Assembly: GCF_000430525.1 (NCBI RefSeq)
Contig: NZ_AUME01000001.1
Span: 124,001-188,000 of the forward strand
Direction: 5' to 3'
Source: Prevotella corporis DSM 18810 = JCM 8529
GTDB taxonomy: Bacteria > Bacteroidota > Bacteroidia > Bacteroidales > Bacteroidaceae
DNA length: 64,000 bases
The notes beneath the pieces are model-generated. The model was not told where the DNA came from. It was given only the letters and a program-made list of their open reading frames with translations, and did not search any database. Positions 27,808 to 36,644 of the stretch are shown here, in pieces (positions within the stretch are counted from its first letter, which is position 1; every line of letters begins with the position of its first letter). The position numbers and the translations under genes are program-made.

Positions 27808-29123
27808 GATTGAGATATATATACGCATTGTTGATAGCAATGGTGCTGTCGGCACCTATTGAGGCTCAGGTCTATTTAGACAGTGCCGAGGTGGCACGTG
27901 TGCTGAGCGGAAAGGATTCGGTGCTGCTTTCTGGTGACGACGAGGCTACCATTGAGGACGATAACGGCGATGACGAAGGCTATAATTCCTATTTTCAAAA
28001 CGATTCATGCCTTACATGGCAACAGAACATCAAGGCACGGTTGGATGGAATCCTTCAAGGCAACCTGATGGAAACGACGCAAGTCGGTGTGATGGTTTGG
28101 GATTTGACCGACGACAAAAGACTCTACAGCTATCGCGAGCGTGTACAGATGCGCCCCGCTTCAACAATGAAATGCGTCACAGCTATTGCGGCCCTTGACC
28201 GTCTTGGTAGCGACTATTCCTTTCGGACACGCATCTATTATACGGGATCGGTTGACGACTCCACGCAAGTGCTCAATGGCGACATCTATTGTGTTGGCGG
28301 GATGGATCCGCTAATTGGCGGGACTGACATTACAGCCATAGCTGAGTCCATCAGACAGCTGAACATTCGAACCATCAATGGCAACTTCTATGCCGACCGC
28401 TCGTTCAAGGATAAGGATGAACTGGGATGGGGCTGGTGCTGGGACGATAAGAACCCATCGCTCAATCCGCTGTTGGTCAACAAGCGTGACAACTTCATCA
28501 GCCTGTTGCGCGAGAGACTCCACAACATGGGGGTAACCCATTATGGAATTGTTGGTGAGCGTACGGTTCCAAACAATGCGCGGCTGATTACCACGCGCCT
28601 GCATTCCATTGAAGAGGTGATGCGTCCGATGATGAAGAAGAGCGACAACCTCTTTGCCGAGTCGATGTTTTATCAGATTGCAGCTGCTGGAGGAGGCAAG
28701 TGGAGCACAGCCAAACAGGCGGCATCCTATATCAAGGGATTAATTAGAAAGGTGGGACTTACCCCTAACAACTACAATATAGCCGATGGGTCGGGACTGT
28801 CTTTGTACAATTATGTCAGCCCAGAACTGGAAGTGCAGTTGCTTCGCTATGCCTTTCAGAACAGGAATATTTACGATATCTTGCTCAAAACGCTGCCGAT
28901 AGCAGGAATCGACGGGACGCTTCGAAGGCGGATGCGTGGTACTCCGGCAGCCGGGAATGTCAGGGCAAAGACTGGTACTGTGATGGGTGTCAGCTCCTTG
29001 GCCGGCTATCTCACCGCCTCGAATCAGCATAGACTCTGTTTCTCGATTATCGTTAACGGGGGAATGTCGAACGGACCTATGCGGAGGCTTCAGAATAGTA
29101 TTTGTGTCGCACTTAGTAAATAA
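27804..29123 (+). CDS. dacB: D-alanyl-D-alanine carboxypeptidase/endopeptidase, PBP4 family
   Basis: A 439-residue penicillin-binding protein of family S13 that trims or cleaves peptidoglycan cross-links in the periplasm. The active-site triad is complete: S-x-x-K in RPASTMKCVTA (about residues 117-126), S-x-N in KKSDNLFAES and K-T-G in RAKTGTVMG. A signal peptide is present (ending near PIEAQ, residue 22). An acidic segment (DDEATIEDDNGDDEG, about 46-60) precedes the catalytic domain and is unusual. It overlaps the PH-domain gene by 4 bases. Confidence 0.93.
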   Translation: MRLRYIYALLIAMVLSAPIEAQVYLDSAEVARVLSGKDSVLLSGDDEATIEDDNGDDEGYNSYFQNDSCLTWQQNIKARLDGILQGNLMETTQVGVMVWDLTDDKRLYSYRERVQMRPASTMKCVTAIAALDRLGSDYSFRTRIYYTGSVDDSTQVLNGDIYCVGGMDPLIGGTDITAIAESIRQLNIRTINGNFYADRSFKDKDELGWGWCWDDKNPSLNPLLVNKRDNFISLLRERLHNMGVTHYGIVGERTVPNNARLITTRLHSIEEVMRPMMKKSDNLFAESMFYQIAAAGGGKWSTAKQAASYIKGLIRKVGLTPNNYNIADGSGLSLYNYVSPELEVQLLRYAFQNRNIYDILLKTLPIAGIDGTLRRRMRGTPAAGNVRAKTGTVMGVSSLAGYLTASNQHRLCFSIIVNGGMSNGPMRRLQNSICVALSK

Positions 29124-29128
29124 AATGA

Positions 29129-30298
29129 ATGATGGAAGAAATAAGAATTTTTGTTGAGAAAATATTGAACTCCTTGGGTGTGGAAGGTTGGTTGGTGCCA
29201 GTGGCTCGTCATGCCTTGTTGGTGATAATTGCCATCTTGCTGGCTTGGCTTTCAGACTTTCTCTGTCGGAAGCTGATTGTTCCAGTCGTCGAGAAGCTGA
29301 CAAAGAAAACCAAGGCTACATGGGACGATGTCATTTTCGACAAACGTGTGCTTTACACGGCTTGTCACATCGTACCAGCGGTGATGGTCTGGGAGTTATT
29401 GCCGATGGTATTCTATCAATATCCTCTGGTTCAGGAGACATTGGCACGGCTGACGGCTATTTATATCACCGTCAGTTCCACTCGCTTGGTTGTGCAGATA
29501 GTTGACCGTCTCCGATTTCTCAATACCCGTGAGGGAAGTTCCAGCAGTCAGTACCTCAATTCGTTCTGCGGAGTATTGAGGATTATAGTCATCTTTATTG
29601 CCGTGATCGTCGTGGTTGCTATACTGTTTAACAAGAATCCGATGAGTCTTTTTGCTGGATTGGGTGCGACGTCGGCCGTTCTGATGTTGGTGTTTAAGGA
29701 CACTATCGAAGGACTGGTGGCTGGTATCAGGCTGACGAGCAATGAGATGGTGCACGTTGGCGACTGGATTACCGTTCCCGGCACACCCGTTGACGGCAAT
29801 GTGATTGACATTACGCTGACAACCGTGAAGGTTCGGCAGTTCGACAATACGATAACCACCGTACCACCGTTGACGCTCGTGAACGGTCCGTTCCAAAATT
29901 GGAAAGGTATGCAGGATGCTGGGGTGCGGCAAGTGAAGAAACAAGTTTACTTCGATGTGCGCAGCATCTGCCTGTTAGATGATGAAACGAAGCGGAAACT
30001 CGTGGACAAAGGCCTCGTTAATGCCCGTCAAGTGGAAGGCGATGTGGTGAATATGGGAATCTTCCGCCGATATATTGAGGATTATCTGTCTAATCGGAAG
30101 GAAGTGGATGGCAACATGACCCTGATGGCTCGCCAGCTGGAGGCAACGCAAAGTGGTGTGCCTTTGGAACTGTACTTCTTCCTTTCCATAACGGAATCGG
30201 TGTTGTACGAAAGCACTGTCTCTGATATTCTTGAGCACGTGTATGCCTATGCTCATGAATTTGGACTGAAAGTTTATGAAATGTTTCCCGAACAGTAA
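29129..30298 (+). CDS. MscS-family mechanosensitive channel (YbdG-like)
   Basis: A 389-residue inner-membrane protein. Several N-terminal helices precede the pore-lining helix and MscS beta domain, seen as SLFAGLGATSAVLMLVFKDT then VHVGDWITVPGTPVDGNVID (about residues 172-232). The C-terminal region (TEVS-like ITESVLYESTVSDIL) matches the larger YbdG/MscM-type members rather than E. coli MscS. It releases solutes on osmotic down-shock. Two adjacent ATGs (29129, 29132) are possible. It follows dacB by 5 bases and may share its transcript. Confidence 0.9.
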   Translation: MMEEIRIFVEKILNSLGVEGWLVPVARHALLVIIAILLAWLSDFLCRKLIVPVVEKLTKKTKATWDDVIFDKRVLYTACHIVPAVMVWELLPMVFYQYPLVQETLARLTAIYITVSSTRLVVQIVDRLRFLNTREGSSSSQYLNSFCGVLRIIVIFIAVIVVVAILFNKNPMSLFAGLGATSAVLMLVFKDTIEGLVAGIRLTSNEMVHVGDWITVPGTPVDGNVIDITLTTVKVRQFDNTITTVPPLTLVNGPFQNWKGMQDAGVRQVKKQVYFDVRSICLLDDETKRKLVDKGLVNARQVEGDVVNMGIFRRYIEDYLSNRKEVDGNMTLMARQLEATQSGVPLELYFFLSITESVLYESTVSDILEHVYAYAHEFGLKVYEMFPEQ

Positions 30299-30309
30299 GT
30301 AGGCTCACT

Positions 30310-30414
30310 CCCAACTCTTCTCGTTTGGGAGATGAGAGCCCCTATCTTCTTATAGAATGCCTTGTCTGTCAAGACCTTATTCGCACACCATCACTTTGAG
30401 GGGGAAGAGTTGGG
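30310..30414. repeat. Separated 11-base inverted repeat at the mscS/lipocalin 3' ends
   Basis: CCCAACTCTTC (30310-30320) and its exact complement GAAGAGTTGGG (30404-30414) bracket the intergenic DNA, the right arm lying in the last codons of the lipocalin-like gene. The left arm also takes part in a local CTCCCAA/TTGGGAG hairpin (30308-30331). The two foldings exclude each other. There is no good T run for a terminator. Confidence 0.4.
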
Positions 30415-30792
30415 GGATAGGCTGTACTCAATGTCGGTGTTTCTTTGTCTGAGCACACTTTTCTCCTTATCAAGGTCGAAAGTGTCAGTAAGCTCAGTCT
30501 CCTCTCCGTAGAGGATGCTCTTTCCATGGATGGCGACTGTGCTGTCGTTCACCTTCGTCCATTTGTCGTAAGGAAGTGTGGGCATGTTGATGGATGAGGC
30601 GATGCCGTTCTCTTTCAGTTCGATACCCAACTGAGCTGTGGAATCGTTGGGGTTGGAGGTAGTCCATTGTCCTATCAGATTGATAGTGTCGGCCTCGGCC
30701 GTGTTTTCACTTGTCTTTGCATTTTTGTTACCGCAACTGACAAAGGCAGATATGCAGGCAAAGGCTGCGCCAATACAAATTATCTTCTTCAT
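30391..30792 (-). CDS. Lipocalin-like lipoprotein
   Basis: A 133-residue lipoprotein: MKKIICIGAAFACISAFVSC with Cys20 as the likely lipidated residue. A polar linker is followed by IGQWTTSNPNDSTAQLGIEL, then short strands, matching small Bacteroidales lipocalin-like proteins with a W-x2 first strand. The ATG at 30790-30792 is chosen because it opens the signal peptide; a frame 23 codons longer has no signal. The C-terminal SPNSSPSK tail is encoded by one arm of an inverted repeat and may be poorly conserved. Ligand unknown. Confidence 0.7.
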   Translation of the reverse strand: MKKIICIGAAFACISAFVSCGNKNAKTSENTAEADTINLIGQWTTSNPNDSTAQLGIELKENGIASSINMPTLPYDKWTKVNDSTVAIHGKSILYGEETELTDTFDLDKEKSVLRQRNTDIEYSLSPNSSPSK

Positions 30793-30858
30793 GTTTTGTT
30801 CATTGGTAAAAGCAGAATGATACTGCTTCAGTTCGGTTTTGTAATCAAATGAGATGGA

Positions 30859-30866
30859 CAAAAATA
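30859..30866 (-). promoter_or_regulatory. -7 box of the lipocalin-like gene
   Basis: On the minus strand TATTTTTG matches TAnnTTTG, 66 bases before the ATG. It would exclude most of the 5' extension of the frame. Confidence 0.5.
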
Positions 30867-30967
30867 ACTAAAATTGGGAACATGACCAATTGTTTTGGAT
30901 TAAAAAGTCTAAAAGAAAAGGGCTCATTGCATGGGATGTACGTCGTTGTTGTGGCTATGCAGACATG

Positions 30968-31004
30968 AAAAACGGCATCCAGCGATGTTGCTGAATGCCG
31001 TTTT
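30968..31004 (-). terminator. Terminator of the etfB-etfA-acd transcript
   Basis: AACGGCAT (30971-30978) pairs with ATGCCGTT (30995-31002), continued by CAGC/GCTG after one mismatch, with a 6-base loop. On the minus strand it is followed by TTTTT. It lies 20 bases after the acd stop. Confidence 0.85.
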
Positions 31005-31023
31005 GGAGGATAATACCTTATCG

Positions 31024-32745
31024 TTAAACTTCTTCTTCGACAACTTTGAAGTGCTCAAGGTCAGCTGGCGTGAAGGCCTTGATGTAGGCAGAACTGCCGG
31101 TAACTTCTTCTTCAGCCATACGTACCAGTACGTTGGCCGACTTGGCGAAGAGATCTGACGCCTTGCTGGCATCCTCAATGAGGAGAAGCGACTGGATAAT
31201 AACTGCTGTCATGTTATACAAACGGCGGGCAAGGAAGTCTTGCTCATCCTGATTGTCGTCAGCTTTCACCTTTTCAAGTGCCTCCTCATAGAGGTCGATG
31301 AGTTTTGCAATGCGCTGCTTCAGTGGTTTCATCTCTTCCGATACTTCACCTTCGAGCATCTCTTTCATGATATTCAGGTAGGTGCCGTTGGTGATGTAGC
31401 GCACGGCGGCTACTACTTGCAGCTGGGTTGTTCCCTCATAGATGGAGAAAATGCGTGCGTCGCGGAACAGACGCTGGCTCTTATATTCCATGATAAAGCC
31501 CGAACCACCATGAATACTGATAGCATCGTAAGCATTCTGATTGGCATATTCGGAGTTGATACCTTTTGAAAGCGGAGTGAATGCATCAGCCAGTCGAGTA
31601 TATTTCTTCATCTCTTGACGTTCCTCAGGTGTGAGTTTTTGGTCGCGAGCTATGTCTTCCAATGCCTTGTAGATATCAACGTAGCGTGCTGTCTGATACA
31701 ACAATGAGCGGCCGGCATCCAATTTAGCCTTCATACGTGACAGCATATCATACACTGCTGGGAAAGTGATGATCTTTTTCCCGAACTGTGAGCGTTCCTT
31801 GGCATAGTTGAGACCCTCGAAGTATGCTTCGTTGGCCACACCGACACTCTGAGCTGCGATACCGAGACGTGCGCCATTCATTAGTGCCATCACATATTTG
31901 ATCAGTCCCATGCGGGTGCTTCCGCAGAGTTCTGCTTTGGCATTCTTATAGACCAGCTCACAAGTCGGAGAACCATGAATACCGAGTTTGTTCTCGATGT
32001 GTCTGACATCAACGCCGCCATCTCGCTTGTCGTAGATGAACATGGACAAACCGCGACCATCTCGTGTACCTTCTTCTGAGCGGGCGAGCACCAAATGCAA
32101 GTCGGAGTCACCGTTGGTGATGAATCGTTTCACACCGTTCAGACGCCAGCAGTTCTCCTTTTCATCGAAGGTTGCTTTGAGCATGACACGCTGAAGGTCG
32201 GAACCGGCATCGGGTTCGGTAAGGTCCATTGACATGGTTTCTCCGTTGCTGATACGCGGAATGTACTTTGCCCGCTGTTCATCCGTACCAAACTCATAGA
32301 GAGTATCGATGCATGATTGGAGCGACCATATATTTTGGAAGCCCGCATCGGCAGATGAAATCATCTCAGAGAGCATGGAGAATACCACGTTAGGCAAGTT
32401 CAAGCCACCGTATTGGCGAGGCATGCTCACTCCCCACAGACCTGCCTTGCGTGTTGCCTCAAGGTTCTCGTAGGTTTTGCTTGCGTAATGCATGCGGTTG
32501 TCAATGAGATGGGGACCTTCTTGGTCAACGGCCTCAGCGTTAGACTCGATGATATTGGCTGCGATATCGCCCGTAATATCGAGGATGTGCTTATAGTTCT
32601 CGATGGCATCCTCGTAGTTTACAGGTGCGTCATCATATTTATCTTTGTCCGCAAAGTTGCGTTCTTTGAGCTCAACGATGCGTTTCATCAGCGGGTGGTT
32701 CAGATGAAAGCCAATCTCCGGATGGTCTTTATAGTAATTTGGCAT
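31024..32745 (-). CDS. Acyl-CoA dehydrogenase family flavoprotein, long form
   Basis: A 573-residue FAD enzyme that passes electrons to ETF. Visible landmarks are the FAD-binding LTEPDAGSDL, GVKRFITNGD, the ERSQFGKKI helix and the catalytic-base segment IYEGTTQLQ (Glu near residue 437). About 60 extra N-terminal residues and a C-terminal helical tail of about 120 residues (EEMKPLKQRIAKL to HFKVVEEEV) make it longer than classical 380-residue short-chain enzymes, like the fatty-acyl dehydrogenases of the AidB/DmdC side. It ends the etfB-etfA-acd run, 161 bases after etfA. Its substrate is not evident. Confidence 0.9.
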   Translation of the reverse strand: MPNYYKDHPEIGFHLNHPLMKRIVELKERNFADKDKYDDAPVNYEDAIENYKHILDITGDIAANIIESNAEAVDQEGPHLIDNRMHYASKTYENLEATRKAGLWGVSMPRQYGGLNLPNVVFSMLSEMISSADAGFQNIWSLQSCIDTLYEFGTDEQRAKYIPRISNGETMSMDLTEPDAGSDLQRVMLKATFDEKENCWRLNGVKRFITNGDSDLHLVLARSEEGTRDGRGLSMFIYDKRDGGVDVRHIENKLGIHGSPTCELVYKNAKAELCGSTRMGLIKYVMALMNGARLGIAAQSVGVANEAYFEGLNYAKERSQFGKKIITFPAVYDMLSRMKAKLDAGRSLLYQTARYVDIYKALEDIARDQKLTPEERQEMKKYTRLADAFTPLSKGINSEYANQNAYDAISIHGGSGFIMEYKSQRLFRDARIFSIYEGTTQLQVVAAVRYITNGTYLNIMKEMLEGEVSEEMKPLKQRIAKLIDLYEEALEKVKADDNQDEQDFLARRLYNMTAVIIQSLLLIEDASKASDLFAKSANVLVRMAEEEVTGSSAYIKAFTPADLEHFKVVEEEV

Positions 32746-32847
32746 AACTTATTTCTTTTCTTTTATTGTTTTTTATGAAGAAAAACACATGGAACGGCCT
32801 AATAAAATCAAGGGAAGTGTCCCTGTCAGCTCAGGATGCTTGCCCGA

Positions 32848-32863
32848 CATCATTGCAATGATG
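32848..32863. promoter_or_regulatory. Perfect 16-base palindrome between etfA and acd
   Basis: CATCATTGCAATGATG is fully self-complementary. It lies in the 161-base gap between etfA and the acyl-CoA dehydrogenase gene, 103 bases before the acd ATG, and could be an operator or an RNA structure. No convincing -7 box was found next to it. Confidence 0.4.
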
Positions 32864-32906
32864 CGGCCCCATGTTTGCTGCGATGTGAGCATAGGCCTGT
32901 TTCATT

Positions 32907-33929
32907 CTACTTGCTGTTCTCCTTATAATATTTAATTAACTTCGGAACCACTTCCTCTACCGTACCATTGATGATGTAATCGGCAATCTGATTGATGGGC
33001 GCATCTGGATCGCTGTTGATGGAAATGATGATACCGGCATCCTGCATTCCTGCAATGTGCTGGATTTGGCCAGAGATGCCACAAGCGATATATACCTTTG
33101 GATGAACCGTCACACCGGTCTGACCCACCTGACGGTCGTTAGGAATCCAGCCAGCATCGACTGCTGCGCGTGATGCCGCAACCTCCGCATGGAGTTCCTT
33201 GGCCAATTGGAAGAGCAACTCGAAGTTTTCTTTTGAGCCTACTCCGTAACCGCCTGCCACAACGATAGGAGCGCTCTTCAGATTGTTCTGTGCCGCCTCA
33301 ACATGACGGTCGATAACTTTCACGGCATAGGAGGCTTCCGATACATATTTGCCAACTTCTGGATACACCACCTCGCCCTTTGCCTTGCCATCGTAGATTG
33401 CTTTCTGCATCACACCTGAGCGGACGGTAGCCATCTGTGGGCGATGGTCGGGATTAACGATAGTCGCCACGATGTTTCCACCGAAGGCCGGACGTATCTG
33501 AAACAAGATGTTGTCATAGTGTTTGCCAGCCTTCTTGTCGTCGTACTCACCTATTTCAAGCTGGGTGCAGTCGGCTGTCAGGCCTGAGGTTAGCGAAGAC
33601 GAGACCCTTGGTCCGAGATCGCGTCCGATGACCGTTGCTCCCATCAGGGCTATTTGTGGTTTCTCCTCCTCAAAGAGATTCACGAGGATGTCGGTGTGCG
33701 GCGATGACGTGTAAGGGAAGAGCCCCTCACCGTCGAAAACAAAGAGTTTGTCAACTCCGTAGGGCAGAATTTGCTCCTCTACCTTACCTTTGATGCCCGT
33801 ACCGGCAACAACAGCATGGAGTTCTACTCCCAATTCGTTGGCGAGCTTACGACCTTTCGTAAGCAATTCCTGTGAGACTTCCTGAACGGTTGTCCCTTCT
33901 ATTTCGCAATATACAAATACGTTGTTCAT
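32907..33929 (-). CDS. etfA: Electron transfer flavoprotein, alpha subunit
   Basis: A 340-residue subunit that binds FAD in its C-terminal domain. The FAD-binding signature appears as the GGYGVGSKENFEL to GQTGVTVHPKVYIACGISG run (about residues 215-285), with SGQIQHIAGMQDAGIIISIN close behind. The ATG at 33927-33929 lies 4 bases after the etfB stop with AAGGAC overlapping it; an upstream TTG is rejected. It pairs with EtfB as electron carrier for the acyl-CoA dehydrogenase encoded downstream. Confidence 0.96.
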   Translation of the reverse strand: MNNVFVYCEIEGTTVQEVSQELLTKGRKLANELGVELHAVVAGTGIKGKVEEQILPYGVDKLFVFDGEGLFPYTSSPHTDILVNLFEEEKPQIALMGATVIGRDLGPRVSSSLTSGLTADCTQLEIGEYDDKKAGKHYDNILFQIRPAFGGNIVATIVNPDHRPQMATVRSGVMQKAIYDGKAKGEVVYPEVGKYVSEASYAVKVIDRHVEAAQNNLKSAPIVVAGGYGVGSKENFELLFQLAKELHAEVAASRAAVDAGWIPNDRQVGQTGVTVHPKVYIACGISGQIQHIAGMQDAGIIISINSDPDAPINQIADYIINGTVEEVVPKLIKYYKENSK

Positions 33930-33933
33930 GTCC

Positions 33934-34803
33934 TTAGCCAATTATCTTTTCTTCTATCAATTCTTTCACTAATCCTTTGATGTCTTCATCCGAACCGTTG
34001 ATAGTCTTGCTTTCCTTTGCTTGGAAAACAATGTTCTGTACGGCTTTGACCTTTGTTGGTGAGCCTGATAAGCCACACTGTGCCTCATCTCCGTCAACGT
34101 CAGCCACCGACCATTGGTTTAATGTCAGGTAAGGACGGGTTTCGTAGAGTTCTTTCCATGCTTCCTTGCCAGTGCGTTCCATTGGGCACGTGGCATATTT
34201 GTATTTCATCACGAGACGGGCATTGCGTGGACGTGCTGGCGCAGCGGTGCCGTTGACAGTGATAACGACTGGCAGTGGAGCAACCACTGTTTCCACACCA
34301 CCGTCGATATGACGGCGGATTGTAGCTTGCCCATCCTCAATTTTCAGGATTTCCTCTGCGTATGTTACTTGGTTCAATCCCAGTTTCTGCGCCACTTGTG
34401 GCCCAACTTGTGCTGTGTCGCCGTCGATGGCTTGTCGTCCACCGATTACGATATCGACATCGCCGATTTTCTTGATGGCAGTGGCCAGTGCGTAAGAGGT
34501 GGCCAACGTGTCGGCGCCAGCAAATTTACGGTCGGTCAGCAACCAGCCAGTGTCAGCTCCACGATAGAGTCCTTGGCGGATAATCTCACCTGCGCGAGGA
34601 GGTCCCATGGTCAGTACTCCCACGGTAGAGCCTGGATGCTGTTCTTTTAGTCTGAGTGCTTGCTCAAGTGCGTTCAAGTCTTCCGGATTGAAGATGGCTG
34701 GAAGGGCTGCGCGGTTCACCGTTCCGTCGGCTGTCATGGCGTCCTTTCCTACGTTTCTTGTATCTGGTACTTGCTTAGCAAGTACTACAATTTTCAAACT
34801 CAT
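33934..34803 (-). CDS. etfB: Electron transfer flavoprotein, beta subunit
   Basis: A 289-residue protein starting MSLKIVVLAKQVPDT. Family landmarks are NPEDLNALEQALRL, LTMGPPRAGEIIRQGLYRGAD (given here as a region, about residues 62-82), and the IVIGGRQAIDGDTAQVGP nucleotide-binding loop. The frame extends 38 codons further upstream, but the promoter at 34852-34883 supports the ATG at 34801-34803. Heads the etfB-etfA-acd transcript. Whether this ETF is ordinary or bifurcating cannot be settled by eye. Confidence 0.96.
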   Translation of the reverse strand: MSLKIVVLAKQVPDTRNVGKDAMTADGTVNRAALPAIFNPEDLNALEQALRLKEQHPGSTVGVLTMGPPRAGEIIRQGLYRGADTGWLLTDRKFAGADTLATSYALATAIKKIGDVDIVIGGRQAIDGDTAQVGPQVAQKLGLNQVTYAEEILKIEDGQATIRRHIDGGVETVVAPLPVVITVNGTAAPARPRNARLVMKYKYATCPMERTGKEAWKELYETRPYLTLNQWSVADVDGDEAQCGLSGSPTKVKAVQNIVFQAKESKTINGSDEDIKGLVKELIEEKIIG

Positions 34804-35198
34804 AAATATATAATGTGTTATTAAGAATATTAATTGATAGGATTCGGAGAACAAAAGTACATTATTTTTGGAAGACTGGCAAATAAAAAGCACAAAATAG
34901 CCCCGTCGTCTGCACAAAATTGTAACATTGTGCAGATAGAAACTTACACTGTTAACACTGTTTTTTTCTTTGTATCGGATGATTTTTCGCCGATGATTGG
35001 GTTGGAAATCCGCTAAAAATTAGTCTTGAAAATTGGATTGGCATGTTACCGACAATATTCTGTCAGGGCTGATTCTTATTCTCCGAAACCAGCGTTTAGG
35101 AAGCTCTGAAAGCCCGATTCCGCCCATTTTAACAATAAAAACTGCACTAATTCGACTTTTTTGTGTAATTTTACACCCGTTAATGATATAATGAAATT
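34804..35198. other. Noncoding region between etfB and fabI
   Basis: A 395-base divergent gap. It holds the etfB promoter on the minus strand, a GTTAAC-centred near-palindrome at about 34948-34963, and a weak TAATTTTA (35166-35173) as a possible -7 box for fabI. It contains no 22-base repeat array and no credible gene. Confidence 0.6.
34852..34883 (-). promoter_or_regulatory. Promoter of etfB-etfA-acd
   Basis: On the minus strand TTTG (34880-34883), 20 bases, TACTTTTG (34852-34859). A full -33/-7 match, 49 bases upstream of the etfB ATG. Confidence 0.78.
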
Positions 35199-36056
35199 AT
35201 GGGTAACAATTTATTATCAGGAAAAAGAGGTATCGTCTTTGGTGCACTGAACGAAATGTCCATCGCATGGAAAGTAGCTGAACGCGCAGTAGAGGAAGGT
35301 GCTAAAATCACGCTTTCGAACACACCTGTTGCCGTTAGAATGGGTACTGTCAACGCTTTGTCGGAGAAGTTGAACTGTGAGGTGATACCAGCCGATGCTA
35401 CCAGTGTGGAGGATTTGGAGAATGTGTTCAAGCGCTCAATGGAAATACTGGGCGGGAAGATTGATTTCGTGTTGCATGCCATCGGTATGTCGCCCAACGT
35501 TCGCAAGCATCGCACTTACGACGACCTTGACTACAAGATGCTCGACACGACGCTCGACGTGTCGGCGGTATCGTTCCACAAGATGATTCAGAGTGCAAAG
35601 AAGCTTGATGCCATCAGCGAGTACGGGTCGATTGTGGCCCTTAGCTATGTTGCGGCACAGCGCACGTTCTACGGTTATAACGACATGGCTGACGCAAAGG
35701 CCCTCTTGGAGAGCATTGCGCGCAGCTTTGGTTACATCTACGGTCGTGAACACCATGTCCGTATCAATACCATCTCGCAGTCGCCGACCATGACAACTGC
35801 AGGGCAGGGTGTGAAAGGGATGGACAAACTCTATGATTTCGCCAACCGTATGTCGCCACTCGGCAATGCTACGGCTGAGGAGTGCGCTGATTATTGCATT
35901 GTGATGTTCTCCGATTTGACAAAGAAGGTGACCATGCAAAACCTCTATCACGACGGTGGCTTCTCCAATGTGGGCATGAGTCTTCGGGCAATGGCCACTT
36001 ATGAGAAGGGACTCGACGAGTACAAGGACGAGAATGGACACATCATCTACGGCTAA
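35199..36056 (+). CDS. fabI: Enoyl-[acyl-carrier-protein] reductase FabI
   Basis: A 285-residue NADH-dependent reductase that completes each fatty-acid elongation cycle. The nucleotide-binding loop is GALNEMSIAW (about residues 15-24), and the catalytic Y-x6-K is in YNDMADAKALLE. SPTMTTAGQGV and the C-terminal HDGGFSNVGMS also fit the family. Length slightly exceeds E. coli FabI. The gene is single, with a terminator 18 bases after its stop. Confidence 0.95.
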   Translation: MGNNLLSGKRGIVFGALNEMSIAWKVAERAVEEGAKITLSNTPVAVRMGTVNALSEKLNCEVIPADATSVEDLENVFKRSMEILGGKIDFVLHAIGMSPNVRKHRTYDDLDYKMLDTTLDVSAVSFHKMIQSAKKLDAISEYGSIVALSYVAAQRTFYGYNDMADAKALLESIARSFGYIYGREHHVRINTISQSPTMTTAGQGVKGMDKLYDFANRMSPLGNATAEECADYCIVMFSDLTKKVTMQNLYHDGGFSNVGMSLRAMATYEKGLDEYKDENGHIIYG

Positions 36057-36073
36057 TCAAAATGAGCTGTGTG

Positions 36074-36104
36074 GAGGATTCTTTAATGGAATCCTCTTTT
36101 TTTT
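36074..36104 (+). terminator. Intrinsic terminator of fabI
   Basis: GAGGATTC (36074-36081) pairs with GAATCCTC (36089-36096) around a 7-base loop, followed directly by eight T. Confidence 0.9.
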
Positions 36105-36240
36105 GTTTTTGTAATAATGACGCCACCGTTTTAAGAGGCTATTGTAACGGTGCGGTCGGCGCGCTTTTGTTGTCGGGCGGCTGATGCGTTGTGGACTGTC
36201 AGTTTGAGTAAAGAATGTTTACAAATTATGATTCTTGTCT

Positions 36241-36395
36241 GATTTTGTAAACCGCTGATTGCCAGTGTTGTAGCATTTTTACGTCAAAAGCTCATCTATC
36301 GCATGGTGAAAGCTCATCTATCGCATGGTGAAAGCTCATCTATCGCATGGTGAAAGCTCATCTATCGCAAGACGACCGCTTAGGTTTCGTGAGAT
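36241..36395. repeat. Composite repeat, locus E: AT-rich module plus 4-5 near-identical 22-bp units
   Basis: The module (36241-36275) contains TTTTGTAAACCG and TGATTGCCAGTGTTGTAG. Units begin at 36286, 36308, 36330 and 36352, all with core AAAGCTCATCTAT and, for the first three, the same CGCATGGT tail. A fifth, decayed unit follows at 36374. Unlike the other loci, the units are almost identical, suggesting recent tandem expansion. The 588-base gap lies between fabI and dnaG, both plus strand. Confidence 0.9.
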
Positions 36396-36587
36396 GGAAG
36401 TCAAATTATTTTACAATCTTTTGTTCGCCATGCGCTTTTGCCGACAGCGAATCCCTGTTTGGACAATGCGTTACGACACTCGGCTGGATGCTTTGAGGCA
36501 GTTGATTTGCCGACGATCGTTCCTCTGCATTGCAGCCAATCCCAAAAGTTTGTTTGCTTGCGATGCACAAATGAGCAGATATTTTGT

Positions 36588-36595
36588 TATCTTTG
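36588..36595 (+). promoter_or_regulatory. -7 box of dnaG
   Basis: TATCTTTG matches TAnnTTTG, 49 bases before the dnaG ATG. No clear -33 element. Confidence 0.6.
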
Positions 36596-36644
36596 CAGAT
36601 GTAACATTCGATAATTGTGTTCCTGATAGATTCCAATAAGATAT

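Noticed and set aside
36286..36373. CRISPR array
   Set aside because: The period is only 22 bases with 5-9-base near-constant spacers, units vary between loci, and no cas genes are present.
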